Source: Methylococcales bacterium
GTDB taxonomy: Bacteria; Pseudomonadota; Gammaproteobacteria; Methylococcales; Methylomonadaceae
Direction of reading: 5' to 3'
DNA length: 64,000 nucleotides
Assembly (NCBI GenBank): GCA_028715725.1
Contig: JAQURG010000006.1
Coordinates: forward strand, 1-64,000
Both the position numbers and the translations under genes were made by a program. This document shows, one piece after another, positions 1-7,523 of this stretch. Position 1 is the stretch's first letter. The number at the start of each line of letters is the position of its first letter. The notes beneath the pieces were generated by a model. That model saw only the letters and a list, made by a program, of their open reading frames with translations, was not told where the DNA came from and made no database searches.

Positions 1-130
1 AGCGCTTTGTAAATTATGCTCGTAATAGTCATTAACATGAATCACCCGAACGCCTTCCCCTTGCCATAATCGGGTCAGTTGTTCCGCTACTTGTTTTTGC
101 GCCGCCTGATTGCCGCCGCTGTCGCCATTG
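1..130 (-). CDS. Partial unidentified CDS, cut by window edge and by the IS
   Basis: On the minus strand an open frame runs across the whole 130 bases and off the left edge of the window. It reads through a GDSGGNQAAQKQ segment followed by a helical stretch and VRVIHVNDYYE. The spacing loosely recalls the second half of a Toprim or other nucleotide-binding fold, but this is too short to assign. Its upstream side abuts the right end of the IS200/IS605-type element, so the 5' part is missing here. The sequence beyond the other end of the element does not continue this frame. I do not recognise the gene. Confidence 0.35.
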
Positions 131-136
131 ACATCC

Positions 137-159
137 TCACCGCCCTGAAGAGGCGGTGA
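137..159 (-). repeat. IS605 right-end hairpin
   Basis: TCACCGCC (137-144) and GGCGGTGA (152-159) form a perfect 8-bp stem with a 7-base loop. The tnpB stop codon lies in the outer arm, so the stem also codes for the last TnpB residues. In this IS family the hairpin is the transposase recognition site, and the overlapping transcript forms the 3' end of the omega/reRNA guide used by TnpB. The guide would be the flanking DNA read on the minus strand from 127 downwards. Confidence 0.7.
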
Positions 160-1393
160 TTCCTGATTGCTCAGAAGTGACCTTACGTCGCCGTTTGTCA
201 CTGGTTCCTGTTGCCGGCGGCATTACTGCACCACTCGCTAGGCAGGCTAATTGCAGGTGCCCCCGGCTTAATACATTCATTGCACCAACCAGATCAGCGT
301 TATTGCTGTAGCCGCACTCAACACAAACGAACTCGGCTTGTGTCAATCGGTTTGCTTTGGCTACATGCTGGCAACAAGGGCAAGTCTGGCTGGTATGGTG
401 CGCGGGTACTTTGATTACCATGCCGCCATTCCAGCCTTGCTTATAGTCCAGCATTTGAAAAAACATGCCCCAACCTTGATCCAGAATTGACTTATTCAAT
501 CCTGACTTTTGAGCCACGTTTTTGCCATGCTTTTCAGAGTTGCCTTTTGCTGACTTGCTCATATTTTTTACCTTCAAATCTTCAATGCAAATCACCGCTT
601 GGTTTTCGCAGATTTCAGTTGAGACTTTGTGCAGGTAATCTTTACGGGCATCGGCTATTTGTTCATGACATTTTGTTATTTTTGCTTTTGCTTTTTTCCA
701 GTTACTTGAAAATTTCTTTTTGTTTTTCAGTTTTCGTTGAAGCTTGGCTAACTTTTCGGCCTTGCCTTTGAAGCTATTAAGAGGCTGGTAGACGGTGCCA
801 TCAGATAGCGTAGCGAACTGCTTGATGCCCATATCGACACCAACGATAGACGTTGACTTGTGCGGCATAGCCATTGTGTCGTATTCAACCTGAATAGACG
901 CATACCAGTGTTTACCTTTTCGGCTTACCGTAATGTTTTTGGGTTCGCCTACTACTCTACGGCTGTTGCGATATCTAACCCATCCGACTTTAGGCAGGAA
1001 TATCCGGCTTTCGGAATCCTCAACCTTAAACCCTTGCGGGAATCTTATGCTATCGGACAATCCTTTTTTCTTGAATACCGGACAACGCTTTAAAGGCTGG
1101 TTCTTGTCGAAACAATCCCTGAAAGCCTTATCCATATCTTTGAGCTTTTGCTGTAGCGCCTGCGATGGAACATCTTTTAGAAATCCGTATTCGTCTGACT
1201 GCTTCCAGAGTGTTGCCCAAAAATTAAGCTCCTGATACCACAAAATAGGCTGTTTGGAATTAAGTCGATCCAGGTTCAGCGCCAAGGCTTTATTCCAGAC
1301 AAAGGGACACCCGCCGACATAATTATTTAGTTTTGCGTCGGTTTCAGGTGTCACTTGCAACCTGAACTTAAAGGCTTTGCGTATCATCATCAT
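137..1393 (-). CDS. tnpB: TnpB, IS605-family RNA-guided endonuclease
   Basis: 418 residues, full length for TnpB. The RuvC-like triad is present: Asp187 in GVDMGIK, Glu271 in CIEDLKV and Asp367 in NNADLVGAMNVL. The zinc ribbon has Cys338 and Cys341 in TSQTCPCC, then Cys357 and Cys360. The N-terminal RKAFKFRL segment is the usual TnpB start. TnpB proteins are RNA-guided DNA nucleases that cut the empty donor site and so help retain the element; they are not needed for transposition chemistry. Several in-frame ATGs occur at the start (1393, 1390, 1387). The reading frame looks intact, so the nuclease may still work even though the partner TnpA looks damaged. Confidence 0.93.
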   Translation of the reverse strand: MMMIRKAFKFRLQVTPETDAKLNNYVGGCPFVWNKALALNLDRLNSKQPILWYQELNFWATLWKQSDEYGFLKDVPSQALQQKLKDMDKAFRDCFDKNQPLKRCPVFKKKGLSDSIRFPQGFKVEDSESRIFLPKVGWVRYRNSRRVVGEPKNITVSRKGKHWYASIQVEYDTMAMPHKSTSIVGVDMGIKQFATLSDGTVYQPLNSFKGKAEKLAKLQRKLKNKKKFSSNWKKAKAKITKCHEQIADARKDYLHKVSTEICENQAVICIEDLKVKNMSKSAKGNSEKHGKNVAQKSGLNKSILDQGWGMFFQMLDYKQGWNGGMVIKVPAHHTSQTCPCCQHVAKANRLTQAEFVCVECGYSNNADLVGAMNVLSRGHLQLACLASGAVMPPATGTSDKRRRKVTSEQSGITASSGR

Positions 1394-1435
1394 GATGATA
1401 TAATAGCTTATTTAAATTGGTCTATCAACGTATTT

Positions 1436-1840
1436 ATGGAAGTTAGAACAGGTCGTCATTGCGTCTTTATGCTGCACGCGCATTTGGTCTTTGTGACTAA
1501 GTACAGGAAAGCGGCACTATCAAACGATATGCTCAATTCGCTAAAGTCATACTTTGAAAAAGTGTGTGCTGATTTTGATTGTGAGATTGAGGAATTTAAC
1601 GGTGAAAAGGATTACGTACATCTATTGGTTAATTACCCGCCCAAGGTTAGCATTTCAAAACTGGTTAATAGTCTGAAAGGTGTATCAAGTAGAAGACTAA
1701 GGTCGGATTATGCTAAGGAGTTAAGCAAGATGTACTGGAAAGGCGTGTTGTGGAGTCCAAGTTATTTTGCAGGCTCGGTTGGAGGAGCCCCACTCTCCGT
1801 CCTAAAGCAGTATATCGAACAACAGCAACAGCCTCTTTAA
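1436..1840 (+). CDS. tnpA: TnpA, IS200/IS605 Y1 transposase with altered HUH motif
   Basis: 134 residues from the ATG at 1436. A TATAAT box at 1399-1404 and the divergent tnpB start lie upstream; the open frame extends further 5' but has no family similarity there. Conserved features are LVFVTKYR near the N-terminus, HLLVNYPPKVS in the middle and SPSYFAGSVGGAPL followed by KQYIEQQ, where Tyr126 is the expected catalytic tyrosine. The metal-binding HUH motif should read His-x-His before LLV. Here residue 60 is Tyr (codon TAC at 1613), giving D-Y-V-H. One C-to-T change from CAC explains it. The protein is otherwise full length, but strand cleavage is probably lost. Confidence 0.9.
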   Translation: MEVRTGRHCVFMLHAHLVFVTKYRKAALSNDMLNSLKSYFEKVCADFDCEIEEFNGEKDYVHLLVNYPPKVSISKLVNSLKGVSSRRLRSDYAKELSKMYWKGVLWSPSYFAGSVGGAPLSVLKQYIEQQQQPL

Positions 1841-1855
1841 TTGGCTATCGCCAAT

Positions 1856-1898
1856 GCGCCGCTACATCACCCACCTGAAGGAAGGTGTCTTGCGGCGC
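1856..1898. repeat. IS605 left-end imperfect hairpin
   Basis: GCGCCGC (1856-1862) pairs with GCGGCGC (1892-1898), enclosing an inner CACCT/AGGTG stem (1872-1876 with 1883-1887). The tip resembles that of the right-end hairpin (CTTCAGG on the minus strand in both). It sits just past the tnpA stop, where the left end of an IS605-type element is expected. Confidence 0.6.
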
Positions 1899-1928
1899 AA
1901 ATCTGATAAACTTCTAGCAATCATTTAA

Positions 1929-2288
1929 AATTTGGCCTCATACGATAATAGAGAACTACTTGTAAAAAAGATTATCGAAAACCAGTCTGTTTCTGTTCAA
2001 TCCAATTTAGGCGCTCATTTCACTCAAAAATCGATTATTTACCGTTTCCCGAAAAAAATAGGAGAGGTAGACTCTATTGTGCTTCGGCTTGAGAGTCCCA
2101 CAAAAACCATAACTCCCGACAATCCTGTTTATATTGGAACACTGGCGCATCATCTACAGATGACTTCGGCAACCTACCTGGATCAAGTGGAAAAACTGCT
2201 GCTTAATAAAGATTATAAACTGGTTTATTGGGATGATCCCTGGGTGATTTTCAGCAAAGACAAAAAACTACATCTCAAAATTCTCTGA
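1929..2288 (+). pseudogene. C-terminal fragment of a DUF2079-like membrane protein
   Basis: About 118 residues remain, with an in-frame stop at 1926 and no ATG; only a TTG could start it. The segment SVSVQSNLGAHFTQKSIIYRFP and the tail DYKLVYWDDPWVIFSK match the pattern of the C-terminal soluble part of DUF2079 membrane proteins (polytopic, probably glycosyltransferase-like). The transmembrane part is absent: the IS left end lies just upstream and the far side of the IS holds unrelated sequence. This is best read as a gene remnant left by the insertion or a related deletion. Family assignment is from pattern recognition only. Confidence 0.55.
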
Positions 2289-2629
2289 AAAAGGTTCGCG
2301 AAAAAATTCAATCGCTTCGGGAAAACTGGTTATACAAGCATTAACTCTAACTCCTTCGGAAAAATTATGGAATTGTCTGAGAAGTTAGAGTTTTTACTGT
2401 TTATTTTTAAAGGTTCTTATAAAGCCACAGATGGCAAATATCGGGTATTCGCCAGAGCATACCGCTACTTTGCTTCGGCAAATATTGTGCTAACCTTTAC
2501 CGGATTAACAATACTTTGTTTTTGCCACGTATACTCCGACCCTGGACAAACCCGGCAGGCAAATTAAAAACAGACAGCACACGAAGAATACACGCTGCCC
2601 CAATCTTTCTAACTCTTTAGTTTAATTGT
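2289..2629. other. Intergenic region with one possible terminator hairpin
   Basis: No credible gene. AACTCTAACT (2343-2352) pairs perfectly with AGTTAGAGTT (2383-2392), with about 30 bases between, and is followed by TTT. It could end transcription from the DUF2079-like remnant, but the loop is long. The rest is AT-rich sequence leading to the glycosyltransferase gene, with no clear ribosome binding site. Confidence 0.35.
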
Positions 2630-3553
2630 ATGATTTCAATAATTTGCCCGTTCTACAACGAAGATCAGATGGTTCCTCTTTTTTTTAAAGAGCTATTCGA
2701 CGCCATCAGAGTTATTGATGATGAAATAGAAGTTATCTGCATAAATGACGGCAGTAGAGACCAGACGTTAAACAAACTCATTGAACAAAAAAACATCGCC
2801 CCCGCCAATGTAAAAATTAGAATTCTGGATTTCTCCAGAAATTTTGGCAAGGAAGCTGCTTTAACCGCCGGCATTGACCTGGCCATAGGTGATGCTGTTA
2901 TACCTATAGACACTGACCTGCAAGACCCTCCGCAACTGATACCAGAGCTTATTAAAAAATGGCGGGAAGGCTTTGAAGTGGTATTGGCTAAAAGGTGTGA
3001 CAGATCATCGGATACTTTAATAAAAAGAAAAACAGCTCAGTGGTTTTATAAAATCCATAATAAATTATCCAGCCCCCATATCCCTGAAAATGTCGGGGAT
3101 TTCAGGTTGTTAGACCGTGCAGCTGTTGAAGCGCTAAAGCAATTGCCGGAGCGCGAAAGATTTATGAAAGGACTCTTCAATTGGGTAGGATTCAAAACGG
3201 CGCAAGTGACATACATTCGAAATGGCAGGGAAGCGGGGAAATCGAAGTTCGCTATGGCGAAATTATGGAATTTTGCCCTGGACGGCATCACCAGCTTTAG
3301 CACCGTCCCACTCAAAATCTGGAGCTACCTGGGATTTTTGATCTCCTTTTTTGCATTTATCTATAGCAGCTTCATTATTGTAAGAACTTTGGTATACGGC
3401 ATAGATATTCCGGGCTACGCCTCACTATTGGTCGTCATGCTGTTCCTTGGCGGTTTGCAGTTAATCGGCATAGGCGTACTTGGCGAATATCTGGGAAGAA
3501 TTTATATAGAAACCAAAAATCGACCTATCTACATTATCAGAAAGGAGTTATGA
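2630..3553 (+). CDS. Family 2 glycosyltransferase, GtrB/DPM1-like, membrane anchored
   Basis: 307 residues. The N-terminal GT-A domain starts SIICPFYNE, has the nucleotide-binding INDGS near residue 40, a FSRNFGKEAALTAG segment at 69-81 and the metal-binding DTDLQDP at 94-100. Two transmembrane helices follow at about 225-250 and 265-290, then a short cytoplasmic tail with GEYLGRIYIETKNRP. This architecture is that of polyprenyl-phosphate sugar transferases (GtrB, ArnC, DPM1-like), which move a sugar from a nucleotide donor to undecaprenyl phosphate on the inner face of the cytoplasmic membrane. The sugar cannot be told from sequence. A membrane protein that could be the acceptor-side partner lies downstream. 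Confidence 0.88.
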   Translation: MISIICPFYNEDQMVPLFFKELFDAIRVIDDEIEVICINDGSRDQTLNKLIEQKNIAPANVKIRILDFSRNFGKEAALTAGIDLAIGDAVIPIDTDLQDPPQLIPELIKKWREGFEVVLAKRCDRSSDTLIKRKTAQWFYKIHNKLSSPHIPENVGDFRLLDRAAVEALKQLPERERFMKGLFNWVGFKTAQVTYIRNGREAGKSKFAMAKLWNFALDGITSFSTVPLKIWSYLGFLISFFAFIYSSFIIVRTLVYGIDIPGYASLLVVMLFLGGLQLIGIGVLGEYLGRIYIETKNRPIYIIRKEL

Positions 3554-3578
3554 AGCGGATTTTTGAATAAACTATTTT

Positions 3579-3608
3579 GTGGGAGCGTCGCCCTCGACGC
3601 GATCAAGC
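3579..3608 (+). repeat. REP-like palindromic repeat (GTGGGAG family)
   Basis: GTGGGAGCGTCG followed by CCCTCGACGCGATCAAGC. GCGTCG (3585-3590) and CGACGC (3595-3600) form a 6-bp stem. The GTGGGAG head and the sequence after the stem resemble Pseudomonas-type REPs. Related units occur at 5241-5287 and 21616-21666 in this window. Confidence 0.55.
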
Positions 3609-3711
3609 ATCATGTCAAAGACAGCAATCAATATTTTAGGAATTTCCCACTTTATACCTTTATATTTTATTACCCCATACATAAATACTTAGCCTACTGC
3701 CTCCAAATAAA

Positions 3712-5232
3712 ATGAATGCCTTAAATAATGATCAGAATAAAACCAGGATATTTATTTTCTTACTGTTAACTTTCTTAACCTGGCTCATTGCAGTTAATTG
3801 CGGTACAGGGGATGACACTTACTGGCACATAAAAGTAGGTGAATGGATAATAGCTAACCATAAGGTTCCCACCACAGGCATTTTTTCCTACACCGCTACG
3901 GATTTCCCCTGGGTATCTCATGAGTGGCTCTCGGCTGTTTTGATATACGCACTTTTTTCTATCGCGGGCTGGCCCGGGCTTGTCTTTATGGCAACGGCAA
4001 CTATCACCCTCGCCATGTGGTTCTTGCTTGACTTTCTCCTTAAGCGTATCGATTTTAATAAAAGTATTATTTTTTTATTGTTCGCTGTCTTCTTGCTCAC
4101 CATTCATATCATGCCCAGGCCGCATATCATTGCGCTTCCTGTCATGGTTTTCTGGACTTCACGACTGATTGGCGCCAGCGAGACACAAACCTCTCCTCCT
4201 CTCCCGTTAGCATTGTTAATGACCCTATGGGTGAACTTGCATGGCAGCTTTATTATCGGCATTGCTTTTATCTTTTTTTTCGCAACAGAATCGCTGTTTT
4301 CTGTAAAAACCCGTGCTGACAGAATACATCTGCTTAAAAAATGGCTGGTATTTTTGTCGCTCAGCTTAGCTGCAACCTTAATAACGCCCCATGGCATCAA
4401 TAGCTTTCTGCTTCCGTTACAAGCTATTAATCAATCCTATATGTTGGATGTGATTATGGAATGGGCTTCTCCAAATTTTCATCAAAAACAACCCCTAGAA
4501 TTCTGGTTGCTCAGCTTTATGGCGCTATCATTATACAAAGGCATTAAACTCCCTGTTTTCAGAATCATTTTCATATTAGGTTTAATCCATTTGTCATTAA
4601 AGCATGTCCGATACACCAGTGATCTTCTTTCTTTTTTATCGCCAATGATTCTGGCGACGCCTTTCAGTCAACAATTAAATGCTCCCGGCAATTTTTCAAT
4701 CAATCAGCTTTATCCTAAAAAATTATTGCATTGGCTCATTCTAGGTTTAAATTTAACTGTCCTGCTTTTCTACTTATCTACCAGAACTGTAGAATCTGAA
4801 AAAAACATTCAAATCGGCAAAGTTTTAACCGCCTTACAAAAAGACAGGGACACTCTGGGCAATGTTCTCAATAGCTATGCACTGGGTGCGCACTTAATCC
4901 ATTACGACTATAAAGTATCTATCGATCCTCGCACCGAACTTTATGGTGATAATTTTTTGAAAAAATATTTTACTGCAATACATCTTGATAAAGGATCTGA
5001 ACACTTACAGAATTTGATCGATAAATATCATCCATCATGGACTTTTTTTGAAACAGATGTAGCAATCAATACCTATCTTGAAACCCGGTCTGACTGGAAG
5101 AAAATCTATTCGGACAGGTATATAACTTTTTATTTAATCGGCACTAAAAATATCAGCGACAGCACGAAACTGGAGTTGCAGAAAATAAAGGCCGACCTGC
5201 CTGAACCGGACCCCGGGGAAGAAACTGAGTAA
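3712..5232 (+). CDS. Polytopic membrane protein of unknown function (possible GT-C-like)
   Basis: 506 residues with many hydrophobic segments from residue 12 onwards and a soluble C-terminal region of roughly 130 residues. The first loop carries GDDTYWHIKVGEWI, then FSYTATDFPWVSHEWLS, a pattern shared by a large unnamed family of bacterial membrane proteins with acidic first-loop residues resembling GT-C glycosyltransferases. It follows a polyprenyl-phosphate-type glycosyltransferase with about 160 bases between, so a role in lipid-linked sugar transfer is a reasonable guess but not shown. It ends in an acidic tail. No firm family name. Confidence 0.7.
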   Translation: MNALNNDQNKTRIFIFLLLTFLTWLIAVNCGTGDDTYWHIKVGEWIIANHKVPTTGIFSYTATDFPWVSHEWLSAVLIYALFSIAGWPGLVFMATATITLAMWFLLDFLLKRIDFNKSIIFLLFAVFLLTIHIMPRPHIIALPVMVFWTSRLIGASETQTSPPLPLALLMTLWVNLHGSFIIGIAFIFFFATESLFSVKTRADRIHLLKKWLVFLSLSLAATLITPHGINSFLLPLQAINQSYMLDVIMEWASPNFHQKQPLEFWLLSFMALSLYKGIKLPVFRIIFILGLIHLSLKHVRYTSDLLSFLSPMILATPFSQQLNAPGNFSINQLYPKKLLHWLILGLNLTVLLFYLSTRTVESEKNIQIGKVLTALQKDRDTLGNVLNSYALGAHLIHYDYKVSIDPRTELYGDNFLKKYFTAIHLDKGSEHLQNLIDKYHPSWTFFETDVAINTYLETRSDWKKIYSDRYITFYLIGTKNISDSTKLELQKIKADLPEPDPGEETE

Positions 5233-5240
5233 GCAGTAAT

Positions 5241-5287
5241 GTGGGAGAGACTTCAGTCGCGACAAGCGCAGCTAAAGCCGCTCCACA
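5241..5287. repeat. Inverted pair of REP-like repeats (BIME-like)
   Basis: A direct unit GTGGGAGAGACTTCAGTCGCG starts at 5241, and an inverted unit ends at 5287 (read on the minus strand as GTGGAGCGGCTTTAGCTGCG). Two REPs in opposite orientation form a BIME-type cluster directly after the membrane protein gene. The repeat belongs to the same family as those near 3579 and 21618. Confidence 0.55.
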
Positions 5288-5579
5288 TGCCTCTTGCCTG
5301 AAGCTAACACGGATTTTATTTTTTAAAGCCTATCCTGAATAAAATAAAAAAAATTTTGATTGAACTATTATTGTATTTAGCCAAGCCCAACGATTAATTC
5401 TGTAACCACGACAAGGCAGAATTAATATTTTCACTATTGATTTAGATTTTTTAAGTCTAGAATTAAAGCTGATGGGCAAAAGCTGAATTTTTTCGTCTAT
5501 TCTCTCTTATGGAGAGAATATTAATTCGTCCAACACCTGAAAAACTCTACTTATCCACAATAAAAAGAGGAAAATTGAT
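5288..5579. other. AT-rich upstream region of the flp pilin gene
   Basis: No gene is visible. The region is AT-rich and contains AAAAGAGGAAAA just before the flp start (AGAGGA as ribosome binding site). I could not find a convincing sigma70 or sigma54 promoter by eye, although a pilin promoter should lie here. Confidence 0.35.
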
Positions 5580-5780
5580 ATGAAAAATTTGATGCAAAAA
5601 ATGAACCCCCTGTCAAAAAATGAGAAAGGAGCAACCATGGTTGAATATGCCGTCATGGTTGCGTTGATTGCGGTTGTTGCGATTGCAATGGTCAAGGGAG
5701 TTGGTCAGAATGTAAATAACACATTCAGTAAAGTTAATACTGAATTAAGTACAGCTACTACAAATACTCCCACCAAATAA
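5580..5780 (+). CDS. flp: Flp-type pilin (type IVb), major Tad pilus subunit
   Basis: 66 residues. The short basic leader ends in KNEKG, and cleavage after that Gly leaves a mature N-terminus ATMVEYAVMVALIAVV. The Glu5-Tyr6 pair is the signature of Flp pilins, followed by a single hydrophobic helix and a small hydrophilic tail. It is the structural subunit of the Tad pilus fibre, processed at the inner membrane by a prepilin peptidase (TadV/CpaA or PilD), which is not encoded in this window. It is the first gene of the Tad locus. A good AGAGGA ribosome binding site precedes the ATG. A hairpin at 5816-5859 follows. Confidence 0.95.
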   Translation: MKNLMQKMNPLSKNEKGATMVEYAVMVALIAVVAIAMVKGVGQNVNNTFSKVNTELSTATTNTPTK

Positions 5781-5815
5781 TCTTCCTTGACCTTAACCTA
5801 ATCCAGTAAGATAAA

Positions 5816-5859
5816 TTAGAGTTGGACGGTTAATTTTTCTTTAGCCTTTCCAACTCTAA
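5816..5859 (+). terminator. Stem-loop between flp and the second flp copy
   Basis: TTAGAGTTGGA (5816-5826) pairs perfectly with TCCAACTCTAA (5849-5859), an 11-bp stem with a 22-base loop. There is no T run after it, so partial attenuation or mRNA stabilisation after a highly expressed pilin gene is as likely as full termination. Confidence 0.4.
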
Positions 5860-5922
5860 CTAGAAAGGATTGATTCGCACAGCTTGCGAATTTCCAATCA
5901 TCTAATAATAAGAAGAATTGCA

Positions 5923-6092
5923 ATGCATAATTTAAAGGACAAAAGAAAGCCAAACCTAAAAAAGAACGGGGCGCCGTTATGGTGGCGTTGATTGCCATTG
6001 TCGCCGTTGCGATGGTCCGAGGACTGGGCACCACTGTAAATAACACCTACTCTAAACTAAATACAGAACTCACCAATATGAACTCAGGCTAA
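5923..6092 (+). pseudogene. Broken second flp pilin gene
   Basis: From the ATG at 5923 the frame stops after 22 codons. A shift by one base in the A6 run of CTAAAAAAG near 5959 gives KKERGAVMVALIAIVAVAMV and a tail NNTYSKLNTEL close to the intact Flp. Beside the frameshift, six codons are missing relative to flp: VEYAVM, which holds Glu5 and Tyr6. In flp this segment lies between two ATGGT direct repeats, and only one copy remains here, as expected from slipped-strand deletion of 18 bases. Even without the frameshift it could not be a normal Flp pilin. Confidence 0.75.
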
Positions 6093-6206
6093 TATTCCTG
6101 GTGCAGAGAAAAATTCATTTGAAGACCCTATCAATGACTCTTCAAATATTGCTTTACTAAGAAAACGGCCATCTTAATCAATAAACAGATAAGTTTTCAA
6201 AATAAT

Positions 6207-7523
6207 ATGCTCTCACAAACTACTCAGGATTTATCAAGCCGTCACAGTTTTGCTGCCCGCCCCCGCACTATTGAGGAAACCGGGCTTTCTTTTGACTTCA
6301 TCGCCAACCTGATCTGCAAGCATTTGCATGTTCATGGAATATTGGATCTGCGTCAACTCTGCGAAAAGCTTGCGCTGTCCGGCAATATACTTGAAACTGT
6401 TTTAGACGGCGTGCGTAAGCAGGGCTGGATTGAAGCACTTGCCGCATCGCACGCCAGTCAGGGTTTGCGTTACGCCTTGACCGACAAGGGCTTGGCTGAA
6501 GCTTTAACAGCATTACTCAAAAGCGGTTATACCGGTCCCGCTCCGGTGCCCATTGAACAGTACCGGACTGTCGTCGCCGCCCAATCCATTCAAAACTGCA
6601 AGATTACCCGTTCCGACTTACAAAAAGCCTTTCAGGACACCACGGTAGATCCACAGCTTTTAGATCAGCTAGGGCCTGCCATGCATTCAGGAAGAGCGAT
6701 CATGATCTATGGCCTGCCCGGCACAGGCAAGACCTATATCTGCAAAAAGTTGACACGGCTATTGGGAGATTCGGTATTAATACCCTATGCCATATCAGTC
6801 GGTGAAAGTGTTATTCAGATTTTTGATCCGGTTATCCACATCCCGGTCAATGAAAATACCGGAAATATCAACTATCACATGCAGCAGGGCACTGACCCCC
6901 GTTTTGTTGAAAGTCAAAGACCCATCGCCATCAGCGGCGGTGAGCTGACGTTAGACATGCTGGAAATTGATCACGACAAAAATACGCGCCTGTCTCAAGC
7001 GCCTTTGCAATTAAAAGCCAATAACGGCATGTACGTTATAGATGACCTGGGGCGTCAACGCGTCCAGCCCGTCGATCTGTTCAACCGCTGGATTGTTCCG
7101 CTGGAAGACAAACACGATTACCTCAGTCTCGATACCGGCAAGCGCGTACAGATTCCGTTTGATGTCATCCTGATATTTTCTGCTAACATTAATCCTGTAG
7201 AACTTGCCGACGAAGCCTTTTTAAGGCGTCTGGGTTATAAGATCAGGTTCTCGCCGATTAATAAAACCCAATACAAGGAAATCTGGCATTTATATACAGA
7301 AGAATTGCAACTGGATTGTCGCGATAAACTGCTTGATGAAATTTTCGAACGCTATGAAAAAGAGCGCCGTCCGCTGCTCCCTTGCCATCCCAGGGATTTA
7401 TTGGGAATAGTCAAGGACCAATGTCAATACGATGACGATATTGGAATTGCAACGTCGAAAAGACTGGGCATTGCCTGGGATACCTATTTTATTAACCTTG
7501 AAAACGCAAGGATAGACTCATGA
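6207..7523 (+). CDS. AAA+ ATPase with N-terminal winged-helix-like region, in Tad locus
   Basis: 438 residues. Residues about 25-105 look like a winged helix (short helices, then LRYALTDKGLAEAL). The AAA+ core has Walker A GLPGTGKT at 169-176 and Walker B YVIDD at 276-280, followed by LGRQRVQPVDLFNRW and a sensor-like IFSANINP. It overlaps cpaB by 4 bases (ATGA), so the two are translated together and it belongs to the pilus operon. It is not one of the canonical Tad proteins (the secretion ATPase is the cpaF gene further on). It may regulate or remodel the machinery; the function is not known to me. Confidence 0.8.
   Translation: MLSQTTQDLSSRHSFAARPRTIEETGLSFDFIANLICKHLHVHGILDLRQLCEKLALSGNILETVLDGVRKQGWIEALAASHASQGLRYALTDKGLAEALTALLKSGYTGPAPVPIEQYRTVVAAQSIQNCKITRSDLQKAFQDTTVDPQLLDQLGPAMHSGRAIMIYGLPGTGKTYICKKLTRLLGDSVLIPYAISVGESVIQIFDPVIHIPVNENTGNINYHMQQGTDPRFVESQRPIAISGGELTLDMLEIDHDKNTRLSQAPLQLKANNGMYVIDDLGRQRVQPVDLFNRWIVPLEDKHDYLSLDTGKRVQIPFDVILIFSANINPVELADEAFLRRLGYKIRFSPINKTQYKEIWHLYTEELQLDCRDKLLDEIFERYEKERRPLLPCHPRDLLGIVKDQCQYDDDIGIATSKRLGIAWDTYFINLENARIDS

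Larger units (their letters stand above)
128..1907 (-). mobile_element. IS200/IS605-type insertion sequence (tnpA and tnpB divergent)
   Basis: The element carries a Y1 HUH transposase gene on the plus strand and an RNA-guided nuclease tnpB on the minus strand, the IS605 arrangement. There are no terminal inverted repeats. Each end has a subterminal hairpin instead: 137-159 next to the tnpB stop (right end) and 1856-1898 beyond the tnpA stop (left end). On the minus strand the right end finishes ...GATGTCAA, and TCAA is the right-end cleavage tetranucleotide known from IS608, so I place that boundary at 128. The left-end boundary is uncertain by about 15 bases; a TTTAT on the minus strand just outside it is a possible target motif. 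Confidence 0.8.

Noticed and set aside
2367..2567. A 66-residue frame before the glycosyltransferase
   Set aside because: Its start overlaps the stem-loop, it has no recognisable domain and ends far from the next start; treated as chance.
5450..5579. A sigma54 promoter before flp
   Set aside because: I looked for GG-N10-GC with TGGCA and TTGC elements upstream of flp and cpaE; the closest matches have wrong spacing.
5816..6046. A 76-residue minus-strand frame over the second flp copy
   Set aside because: It is antisense to the flp pseudogene and the stem-loop, with no ribosome binding site and no resemblance to any family.
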